A DNA stretch of 7,838 nt from CAZGTQ01 sp964528575 (lineage in GTDB: Bacteria > Planctomycetota > UBA1135 > GCA-002686595), in contig CAZGTQ010000106.1 in NCBI GenBank assembly GCA_964528575.1, positions 1 through 7,838 of the forward strand, written 5' to 3'. The translations under genes and the position numbers were made by a program. The notes beneath the pieces were generated by a model, which was not told the origin of the DNA, made no database searches, and was given only the letters and a program-made list of their open reading frames with translations. Shown here piece by piece: positions 1 through 5,703 of the stretch (position 1 is the first letter of the stretch; every line of letters starts with the position of its first letter).

Positions 1-448
1 GCGCGAAGGACGGCAGCGCGGCGACGAGCAGCAGCGTCCAGCCCGCCGCGTGCGCGAGGTCCTGGACGTCGAGGTAGTGTCCGGCCGAGCTCGGCGCGCG
101 CCGCGCGACGAACGCGACCACTCCGGGCGTCCATGCGAGGAAGAGGGCGAGGCTGGCGAGCGCGGTCGCGGCGAGCCCCCACCGCGCGTCCCCCGTGCCG
201 AGCGCGCGGCGCAGGCGCCGCGCGACGAGGATCGCCGCGCCGAGCGCGAGCGCCGCCGCGACCGCGCTCGCCGGTCCGCGCGCCTCGTCGAGCCACGCGA
301 GCAGCGCGCGCCGATCGGGGCTCGCGAGCTCGCGCCCGAAGAGGGCGACGCGGAAGACGAGCTCGCCACCGGACGCGACGAAGCGCGCGCCGACACCGAC
401 GAGGAGCGAGCCGACGAGGCCGACGGCGATGCGCAACGGACGCTCCAC
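1..448 (-). CDS. Partial membrane protein of unknown function (N-terminal part)
   Basis: Reading the minus strand from a GTG at 448-446 gives 149 codons without a stop, running off the left edge. The composition looks like a real membrane protein. Hydrophobic stretches lie near residues 5-27 (containing AVGLVGSLLVGVGARFVA), 62-80 (SAVAAALALGAAILVARRL), 90-114 (LAATALASLALFLAWTPGVV) and 136-149, separated by short charged loops, which suggests at least four membrane segments. Arg-rich stretches follow the second segment, as expected for cytoplasmic loops. I do not recognise the family and the C-terminal portion is missing. The start is uncertain: there is no clear ribosome binding site before the GTG, and the frame stays open further upstream without an ATG. 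It is divergent from the lipoprotein gene that starts at 616. The competing plus-strand frames here encode only Arg/Ala-rich low-complexity peptides typical of antisense frames in GC-rich DNA. Confidence 0.55.
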   Translation of the reverse strand, partial: MERPLRIAVGLVGSLLVGVGARFVASGGELVFRVALFGRELASPDRRALLAWLDEARGPASAVAAALALGAAILVARRLRRALGTGDARWGLAATALASLALFLAWTPGVVAFVARRAPSSAGHYLDVQDLAHAAGWTLLLVAALPSFA

Positions 449-615
449 GGCGGCCGAGGGTAGCGCCCGCGCTGGTCCACCGCCTCCCCCGCCCGCCCTG
501 GGTAGACCGCGGCGCGCGGGCGCCGGTTGCGCGGATCGCGCGAAAAACGTGCGCCTCTCGCGCGCCCGCGCCGCCGCGGCTCGTGCGGGCGAATCCTCGC
601 GACTATGCTCTCTTC
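449..615. other. Divergent intergenic region, no gene seen
   Basis: These 167 bases separate the starts of the minus-strand membrane protein and the plus-strand lipoprotein, so both promoters should lie here. The sequence is dominated by G/C runs. It has one A-tract (GAAAAAC near 542-548) and an AT-richer patch near 601-616. I see no convincing sigma-70 -35/-10 pair, no T-run terminator and no open frame of protein-like composition apart from upstream extensions of the flanking genes. Confidence 0.5.
604..609 (+). promoter_or_regulatory. Possible -10 box for the sulfatase-family gene
   Basis: TATGCT lies 6 bases before the ATG at 616. It matches 4 of 6 positions of the sigma-70 -10 consensus TATAAT and is the only AT-rich hexamer in the divergent intergenic region. 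If used, transcription would begin at or next to the start codon, giving a leaderless mRNA. That would fit the absence of a Shine-Dalgarno sequence before this ATG. No good -35 hexamer sits 16-18 bases upstream, so the call is weak. Confidence 0.2.
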
Positions 616-2061
616 ATGCGCCGCCCCGGCCCCCTCGTCGCGCTCGTCGTTCTCCTCGTCGCCGCGCTCGCGTCGTGCGGCGGCGGCGGCGAGCGGCGGC
701 CCAACGTGCTCCTGATCTCGATCGACAGCCTGCGGCCCGACCGGCTCGGGGCGTACGCGGCCGGCGCGGGCGGCGACGACGAGGAGCGGGCGAGACGGGT
801 CTCGCCGAGCTTCGACCGGCTCGCGGCCCAGGGCGTGCTGTTCGAGAACGCCGTGTCGACGACGTCGTGGACGCTGCCGTCGCACATGGCGCTCATGACG
901 GGGCTCACCGACCCGCTGCACGGCGTCACCGACAACCACAAGCGGCTCAACCCCGATTTCGCGACGCTCGCGGAGCTGCTCGCCGACGCCGGCTACGCGA
1001 CCGGCGGCTTCTGGAGCGGGCCGAACCTGCACCCGGCGTTCGGCTTCCTGCAGGGCTTCGACGTCTACGAGAACCTGAGCGAGACCGAGACGCGCGTCGA
1101 GCTGTTCGAGCACGAGGACCCCGGCGCGTTCCGCTGGATCCACGACCAGTCGCACACGACGATCACGAGCCCCGCGCTCGCCGACCGCGGCGCCGCGTGG
1201 ATGCGCGCGGTCCTCGAGGCGGGCGAGCAGCCGTTCTTCGCGTTCGTCCACTGGTGGGACCCGCACTACGACTACCTGCCGCCCGACGAGGTGCGCGAGC
1301 AGCTCGTGCGGCCGTACGACGGCGAGTTCAGCGGCGTGCACAAGGTCGACGCGAAGCGCTTCGCGTCGCCGAAGGACCGGCGCCATCTGCTCGACCTGTA
1401 CGACGCGGAGATCCGCTTCACCGATCAGCACGTCGGCCGCCTGCTCGACGCACTGGACGAGCTGGGCGTCGCCGACAATACGCTCGTCGTGTTCGTCGCC
1501 GACCACGGCGAGGAGTTCTTCGAGCACGGCCGCTGGGGGCACCAGCGCACGCTCTTCGACGAGGTCGTGCTCATTCCGCTCGCGATGCGCCTGCCGGGGC
1601 GCATCCCCGCCGGCGTCCGCGCGCACGGCCAGGCGCGCATCCAGGACGTGCTCCCCACCGTGCTGGAGCTGTGCGACCTGCCGCTGCCGCCCGTCGAGGG
1701 CGTGAGCCTCGCCCCCCTGTGGCGCGACCCCCAGGCGCGCGGCCGGCCCCAGCTCCTGCACCTGGACGTGCGCTACCGCGACGTGCACCTGCTCGGCGCG
1801 CGCACCGAGACGCACAAGGCGATCGTCGACATGGCCGAGCCCGGCGTCGCGCTCGTCTACGACCTCGCCGCCGACCCCGCCGAACGCGCCCCCGAGCGCG
1901 TCGACCTCGAGACGTCGGACCATCCCGTCGTCGTCGCGCTGCGCGCAGCGCTCCTCGATACCGAGCGGCTGCGCGCGGAGCTGCCGCGGCCGTGGGAGAC
2001 CGAGGAGCTGCCGGACGAGCTCATCCGCGAGCTCGAGGCGCTCGGCTACCTCGGCGACTGA
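616..2061 (+). CDS. Sulfatase-family (PF00884) lipoprotein, probable Thr-nucleophile phospho/sulfo-hydrolase
   Basis: This is a 481-residue secreted, membrane-anchored enzyme of the alkaline phosphatase/sulfatase superfamily. Residues 1-20 are a signal peptide (MRRPGP, then a Leu/Val/Ala core) ending in the lipobox LAS-C21. A Gly-rich linker leads into the fold, which starts at PNVLLISIDSLRPDRLG (29-45) with metal-binding Asp37. The nucleophile motif region reads SWTLPSHMALMTG (84-96), with Thr86 where classical sulfatases have the Cys or Ser that becomes formylglycine. Later come the metal-binding pair D296-H297 (VADHGEEFFEHGRWGHQ), His309, and a C-terminal LEALGYLGD tail common in this bacterial subgroup. 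One acidic N-terminal ligand, Thr, and Asp-His is the arrangement known from LtaS and EptA, so desulfation by formylglycine is unlikely. The substrate cannot be told. The ATG at 616 was chosen because it begins the signal peptide; the frame is open far upstream with only low-complexity sequence. It probably shares a transcript with the zincin gene 37 bases downstream. Confidence 0.9.
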   Translation: MRRPGPLVALVVLLVAALASCGGGGERRPNVLLISIDSLRPDRLGAYAAGAGGDDEERARRVSPSFDRLAAQGVLFENAVSTTSWTLPSHMALMTGLTDPLHGVTDNHKRLNPDFATLAELLADAGYATGGFWSGPNLHPAFGFLQGFDVYENLSETETRVELFEHEDPGAFRWIHDQSHTTITSPALADRGAAWMRAVLEAGEQPFFAFVHWWDPHYDYLPPDEVREQLVRPYDGEFSGVHKVDAKRFASPKDRRHLLDLYDAEIRFTDQHVGRLLDALDELGVADNTLVVFVADHGEEFFEHGRWGHQRTLFDEVVLIPLAMRLPGRIPAGVRAHGQARIQDVLPTVLELCDLPLPPVEGVSLAPLWRDPQARGRPQLLHLDVRYRDVHLLGARTETHKAIVDMAEPGVALVYDLAADPAERAPERVDLETSDHPVVVALRAALLDTERLRAELPRPWETEELPDELIRELEALGYLGD

Positions 2062-2098
2062 ACCCTCGTCTCGAGCCCCACGGATCGAACGGACCACC

Positions 2099-2896
2099 AT
2101 GCGCGACGACCTCGAGCCGGTATGGACTGCCCTCGACGAGGGGCGCTGCGAGGAAGCGCTCGGCGCCCTCGAGCTGCTCGGCGACGGCGGCGGAGCGGCG
2201 GGACGCGCGGCGGCCACGCTCGCGTGGCTCGGGCTCGGCGAGCTCGAGCGGGCGGAGCGCGCGCTCGCCGAGGCGACGCGCGCCGCGGCGGACGACGATG
2301 ACGCGGCCGACGACGTCGCGTGGGCGCGCGGCGAGCTGCGTCTCGCACAGTGGCGGCTCGAGGACGCGCGCGCGGCGTTCGAGCGGCTCGACGGCGCGTA
2401 CGACGACCCGGCGGTGCTCGAGCGGCTCGCGCTCCTCGCGGACCTCGAAGGCGACGAGGAGGCGGCGGACGGCTACCTCGCGCGAGCCCACCGCGCCGAC
2501 CCCGACGCGTACCCGCTGCCGGCGCGCCTCGACCCGCGGGAGTTCGACCGCGTCGTCGCCGAGGCCGCCGCGGAGCTGCCCGAACCGTTCCGCGCGGCGT
2601 TCGAGGAGACGCCGGTGCTGATCGACCCGGTGCCGAGCCGCGAGCTCGCCGCCGCCGACCCCACGGGCACGCCGCCGGACGTGCTCGGGCTGTTCGTCGG
2701 CGCGTCGATGCTCGAGCGCGACGTGTACGACGCGCCGGCGCACCCCGCGGCGATCTGGCTGTTCCAGCGCAACCTCGAGCGCGTCTGTGCGGACCGCGAG
2801 GAGCTCGTCGAGCAGATCCGCACGACGCTCTACCACGAGCTCGGCCACCTGCTCGGCTTCGACGAGCACGGCGTCGACGAGATGGGGCTGGGCTAG
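2099..2896 (+). CDS. TPR-like protein with C-terminal PF06262 zincin metallopeptidase domain
   Basis: This is a 265-residue, probably cytoplasmic protein: no signal peptide or membrane segment is seen. Residues 1 to about 142 are acidic, Ala/Leu/Glu-rich helical repeats resembling tetratricopeptide repeats, for example WLGLGELERAERALAEA and WRLEDARAAFERLDGAY, each followed by the next helix. Residues about 146-265 match the minimal zincin family PF06262 (formerly DUF1025). It opens with DPREFDRVVAEAAAELPEPF, continues with a glycine-containing LGLFVGASMLERDV segment, and ends with H246-E247-L-G-H250-L-L-G253-F-D255-E256. The two His residues bind zinc, Glu247 is the catalytic base and Asp255 or Glu256 is the likely third acidic ligand. 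PF06262 proteins are usually only about 110-140 residues, so the repeat extension is unusual. The substrate is unknown for the family. A weak CGGA precedes the ATG by 6 bases. It follows the lipoprotein gene closely on the same strand, and its TAG stop overlaps the stop of the convergent cyclic-di-GMP gene. Confidence 0.88.
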   Translation: MRDDLEPVWTALDEGRCEEALGALELLGDGGGAAGRAAATLAWLGLGELERAERALAEATRAAADDDDAADDVAWARGELRLAQWRLEDARAAFERLDGAYDDPAVLERLALLADLEGDEEAADGYLARAHRADPDAYPLPARLDPREFDRVVAEAAAELPEPFRAAFEETPVLIDPVPSRELAAADPTGTPPDVLGLFVGASMLERDVYDAPAHPAAIWLFQRNLERVCADREELVEQIRTTLYHELGHLLGFDEHGVDEMGLG

Positions 2897-4599
2897 CCCA
2901 CCGGCAGCGCGTCGCGCTCGAGCAGGCGCGCCGCGTCGGCCGGCGGGACGGGGCGGCTGAACCAGTAGCCCTGCGCGTGGTCGCAGGCGGCGGCGCGCAG
3001 CGCCTCGGCCTGGGCGGCGGTCTCGACGCCCTCGGCGACGGCCGCGAGGCGCAGGCTGTGCGCCATGCCGACGATCGCGCGCGTGATCGCCGCGTCCTTC
3101 GGGTCGACCAGCAGCGTGCGCACGAACGTCTTGTCGATCTTGAGGCGCGCGATCGGGAAGCGCTTGAGATACGCGAGCGTCGAGTGGCCGGTGCCGAAGT
3201 CGTCGATCGCGACCGAGACGCCGAGCTCGCGCAGCGAGCCGAGGATGTCGATCGCGAGGCTCGGGTCGCGCATCACCGCGCTCTCGGTCAGCTCGAGCTC
3301 GAGCCACTCGGGGTCGAGCTCGGTGTCGCGCAGCGCCGCGGCGACGCGCTCGACCGGGAGCTTCTGCTGGAACTGCCGCGCGGACACGTTGACGCCGACC
3401 GCGACCTTGGGGAGCCCGGCGCGCTGCCACGCGCGGTTCTGCCGACACGCCTCGCGCAGGACCCAGTCGCCCAGCGGCACGACGAGCCCCGTCTCCTCCG
3501 CGAGCGGGATGAACTCGTCGGGGAAGATCATCCCGAGCTCGGGATGGCGCCAGCGCACCAGCGCCTCGAACGCGATGATGCGGCCGTCCGCGAGATCGAC
3601 CTGCGGCTGGTAGACGAGCTCGAACTGCTCTACCTCGAGCGCGTGGCGCAACGCACGCTCGAGCTCGACGCGCTCGCTCGCGCGGTCGTCCATGTCCGGC
3701 AGGTAGAACCGATAGCAGTTGCCGCCGCTCGCCTTCGCGCGGTACATCGCGATGTCGGCGCGCTGGATGAGCGCGTCGACGTCGTCGCCGTCGGCGGGAA
3801 AGAGGCTGATCCCGATGCTCGCGCCGAGCTGGACCTCGTCGTCGTCGACCTCGATCGGCCGCGCGAGCGCGTCGAGGATCTTCTCGGCGACGCGCGCGGC
3901 GTCGCGCCCGCGCTCGATCCCGTCGAGCAGGATCGTGAGCTCGTCGCCGCCGCGCCGCGCCGCGGTGTCGGTCGCACGCACGCAGCTCGCGATGCGCCGC
4001 GCCGCGCGCTGCAGCACGCGGTCGCCGAACGCGTGGCCGCGCGTCTCGTTGACGCGCTTGAAGCGGTCGAGGTCGAGCACGAGCACCGCGAGCGAGCGGT
4101 GGCGGCGGCGCGCGAGCGAGATCAACTGGCGCAGCCGGCCGCGGAAGAGCTGGCGGTTGGGCAGGTCGGTCAGCGAGTCGTGGTGCGCGAGGTGCACCGC
4201 GAGGCGGCGCGCGTGGTCGCGCTCGGCGACGAGCCGGCCGTGGTCGATCGCGCGGCGCAGCACGCGGGCCAGCGCGGACGCGGCGTCGACCGACTCGCGG
4301 CCGAGGCAATCGAACGCACCCGCGTCGACCGCCAGCTCCGCGCGCTCGCCCGTGGCGCCGAGCGCGACGACGGGAACGCCGCCGGCGTGCGCGACGAGAC
4401 GGCGCAGGGGGCGGGCGGGATCGCGCTCGTCGTCGATCGCGACGACCAGCGCGTCGTAGGCGCCGTCGGCGAGCGCGTCGACCGCGGCGGGGGCGTCCGA
4501 GACCCGCTCGAGCCGCCACCCGACGGCGAGCGTATCGCACAGGCGCTGCGCCCGTTCGCGCGACGGATCGACGAGCAAGAGCCGAACGGGCCGGGGCAT
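2893..4599 (-). CDS. Receiver-like / GGDEF / EAL cyclic-di-GMP signalling protein, probable phosphodiesterase
   Basis: This is a 568-residue cytoplasmic protein with three domains. Residues 5-118 form a response-regulator receiver-like fold (LLLVDPS strand, AGAFDCL end), but the usual phospho-acceptor Asp is Ala54 by alignment and the usual Lys is Arg101, so it is probably not phosphorylated. A short helical linker leads to the GGDEF domain at about 140-300. It has LTDLPNR (143-149), LDLDRFKRVN with Asn184, GHxxGD with Asp193, an inhibitory-site RxxD (R208, D211), and the signature GGDEL (217-221) instead of GGDEF. The EAL domain (about 310-560) retains its metal and catalytic residues: E345 (EAL), N404 (NVS), E436 (ELTES), D466-D467 (DDFGTG), K487, E523 (AEGVET) and Q543-G544. 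Cyclic-di-GMP hydrolysis is therefore likely, while cyclase activity is doubtful. ATG 4599 was preferred over the GTG at 4608 because GGTGGGGG precedes it. The hairpin array lies immediately upstream. Confidence 0.93.
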   Translation of the reverse strand: MPRPVRLLLVDPSRERAQRLCDTLAVGWRLERVSDAPAAVDALADGAYDALVVAIDDERDPARPLRRLVAHAGGVPVVALGATGERAELAVDAGAFDCLGRESVDAASALARVLRRAIDHGRLVAERDHARRLAVHLAHHDSLTDLPNRQLFRGRLRQLISLARRRHRSLAVLVLDLDRFKRVNETRGHAFGDRVLQRAARRIASCVRATDTAARRGGDELTILLDGIERGRDAARVAEKILDALARPIEVDDDEVQLGASIGISLFPADGDDVDALIQRADIAMYRAKASGGNCYRFYLPDMDDRASERVELERALRHALEVEQFELVYQPQVDLADGRIIAFEALVRWRHPELGMIFPDEFIPLAEETGLVVPLGDWVLREACRQNRAWQRAGLPKVAVGVNVSARQFQQKLPVERVAAALRDTELDPEWLELELTESAVMRDPSLAIDILGSLRELGVSVAIDDFGTGHSTLAYLKRFPIARLKIDKTFVRTLLVDPKDAAITRAIVGMAHSLRLAAVAEGVETAAQAEALRAAACDHAQGYWFSRPVPPADAARLLERDALPVG

Positions 4600-4632
4600 C
4601 GCCCCCACCCGTACGAATCCGCTCGCGCGGAG

Positions 4633-4746
4633 TCAACGCTCGAGCCGTTGGCTCGAGGGGTCAACGCTCGAGCCGCTGGCTCGAGGGGTCAACGCTCGAG
4701 CCGCTGGCTCGAGGCGGTCAGCGCTCGAGCCGCTGGCTCGAGGCGG
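4633..4746. repeat. Four tandem 28-29 bp units, each with a perfect 8-bp inverted repeat
   Basis: The units lie at 4633-4660, 4661-4688, 4689-4717 and 4718-4746. Each contains CTCGAGCC, a 3-base loop (GTT in the first unit, GCT in the others) and GGCTCGAG. The dyads fall at 4639-4657, 4667-4685, 4695-4713 and 4724-4742. The spacer is GGGTCAACG between units 1-2 and 2-3, and GCGGTCAGCG between 3-4. Unit 1 differs from unit 2 by one base, units 3 and 4 carry an inserted base near the end, and unit 4 has an extra A-to-G change, so the array has begun to diverge. It lies between the divergent cyclic-di-GMP gene (start 34 bases left) and cyaY (start 75 bases right). Possible roles are multiple operator sites for a dimeric regulator, a hairpin series in a 5' leader, or simple slippage-expanded repeats. 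There are no unique spacers, so it is not a CRISPR array. Confidence 0.92.
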
Positions 4747-4772
4747 TCCGCCAGTTCTTCCGCGCGCGAGCC

Positions 4773-4778
4773 TACAAT
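4773..4778 (+). promoter_or_regulatory. Probable -10 box of the cyaY promoter
   Basis: TACAAT matches 5 of 6 bases of the sigma-70 -10 consensus in otherwise extremely GC-rich DNA, and lies 42 bases before the cyaY ATG. Transcription would start near 4785 and give a leader of about 35 bases. No good -35 hexamer is present 16-18 bases upstream (around 4749-4756), so an activator may be needed, or the site may use another sigma factor. The last repeat unit of the array ends at 4746, just upstream of where the -35 element would be. Confidence 0.4.
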
Positions 4779-4820
4779 CGCTGGCGCGGGTGGTTCGCTC
4801 CCCCGCGCTTCGGACATCGC

Positions 4821-5138
4821 ATGGACAAGCAGGAATACGTGCGGCTCGCCGACGGCTGCCTCGAGCGCGTCGCGGTCTGGCTCGAGGACTTCGACCCCGA
4901 CGAGCTCGACTATGCGACGTCCGACGGCGTCGTCACGCTCGAGTTCGCCGACGGCGCGCGCTTCGTGCTCAACCGCCAGGCCGGCGCGAACCAGATGTGG
5001 TTCGCCGCGGGCGCGCGCGCCTGGCACTACGACTGGGACGGCGACGCGTGGCGCGACGATCGCGACGGGCACGAGTTGTTCGCCAACATCGCGTCGTGCG
5101 TCGGCGACAAGCTCGGGCGGCCGGTCAGTTCCAACTGA
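4821..5138 (+). CDS. cyaY: Frataxin-family iron donor protein CyaY
   Basis: This 105-residue cytoplasmic protein is the full length of bacterial frataxins, which bind iron and the cysteine desulfurase IscS and modulate iron-sulfur cluster assembly. The N-terminal helix (about 3-23, EYVRLADGCLERVAVWLED) carries the start of the acidic ridge, which continues as FDPDELDY. The beta-sheet follows with DGVVTLEFADGARFVLNRQ (35-53), and the conserved surface Trp region NQMWFAAG (57-64). Then come WHYDWDGDAWRD (68-79) and a C-terminal helix (HELFANIASCVGDKLG, 84-99). No isc genes are in the window. A single weak CGGA lies 8 bases before the ATG. Its last 14 bases overlap the end of the convergent yqgE. 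The start is well supported, as MDKQEY aligns with the family's N-terminus. Confidence 0.92.
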   Translation: MDKQEYVRLADGCLERVAVWLEDFDPDELDYATSDGVVTLEFADGARFVLNRQAGANQMWFAAGARAWHYDWDGDAWRDDRDGHELFANIASCVGDKLGRPVSSN

Positions 5139-5694
5139 CGTCGGGCGGCAGATCCGGCAGGCCGGCCTCGGATCCGTCGACGGACGCGACGACGCGGCGC
5201 CACGTGCGCTCGCCGTCGTCGGCGAAGACGGCGCTCGGGTCGGTCGGCACCGGGACCCAGGAGCCGATCGAGAGCTCGCTCTCGAGCTGGCCTTCGCCCC
5301 AGCCGGAGTAGCCCAGGAACAGGCGCACGGTGCGCAGGGCGCGCTGCTCGTCGTCGGCGAGGTAGCGCGCGAGCGACTCGGTCGTCCCGCCGAGCCAGAG
5401 CCCTTCGACGAGCGGCAGGCCGCCGGGGATCGCTTCGGGCACGGTGTGGACGAACTGCATCGTGCCGTGGTCGACCGGGCCGCCGAGGTGGACCGGGAAG
5501 GCGAGGTTGCCGAGCAGCTCGTGACGCGGGAACAGCGACGCGACGGTGAACTCCGTCGCCCGGTTCACGACCAGACCGACGGCGCCGTCCTCGGTGTGCC
5601 GGCAGATCAGCACGACCGAGTGCATGAAGTTCGGGTCGAGCAGATCGGGCCAGGCGGCGAGCATGCCGCCTTCGGCGACGCGCAGCTCCTTCAT
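5125..5694 (-). CDS. yqgE: YqgE/AlgH family protein (UPF0301)
   Basis: This is a 189-residue soluble protein of the YqgE/AlgH (UPF0301, DUF179) family, close to the usual 180-190 residues. Diagnostic segments include GGMLAAWPDLLDPNFMHSVV (9-28), GAVGLVVNRATEF, HLGGPVDHGTMQFVHT, a LFLGYSGWGEGQLESEL stretch, and the Trp of GSWVPVPTDPSAVF. The biochemical role of the family is not established. In Pseudomonas, AlgH was first linked to alginate regulation. The ATG at 5694 fits the family N-terminus. It lies only 9 bases after the rlmD stop on the same strand, with an AAGG just 2 bases before the ATG, too close for a canonical ribosome binding site, so translation is probably coupled to rlmD. At the 3' end it overlaps the convergent cyaY by 14 bases, and no terminator hairpin is evident. 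Confidence 0.93.
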   Translation of the reverse strand: MKELRVAEGGMLAAWPDLLDPNFMHSVVLICRHTEDGAVGLVVNRATEFTVASLFPRHELLGNLAFPVHLGGPVDHGTMQFVHTVPEAIPGGLPLVEGLWLGGTTESLARYLADDEQRALRTVRLFLGYSGWGEGQLESELSIGSWVPVPTDPSAVFADDGERTWRRVVASVDGSEAGLPDLPPDVSWN

Positions 5695-5703
5695 GGCCTT
5701 ACG

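Noticed and set aside
540..563. Terminator on the minus strand at the TTTTT tract
   Set aside because: The preceding sequence forms only a 4-bp stem, and the position is upstream of the left-edge gene, not at a gene end.
195..2621. A plus-strand frame of 808 codons over the sulfatase-family gene
   Set aside because: It is the shifted frame of the lipoprotein gene and consists of Arg/Ala/Pro runs without motifs.
2021..4636. A minus-strand frame of 871 codons over the zincin and cyclic-di-GMP genes
   Set aside because: It is a shifted shadow of the 2893-4599 gene plus an antisense frame of the zincin; composition is Arg/Ala/Pro-rich and no family is visible.
4633..4746. CRISPR array
   Set aside because: The units are directly adjacent with no unique spacers, there are only four copies, and no cas gene is present.
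4689..5072. A minus-strand frame of 127 codons antisense to cyaY
   Set aside because: It is opposite a clear frataxin gene, extends into the repeat array, and its peptide resembles no family.
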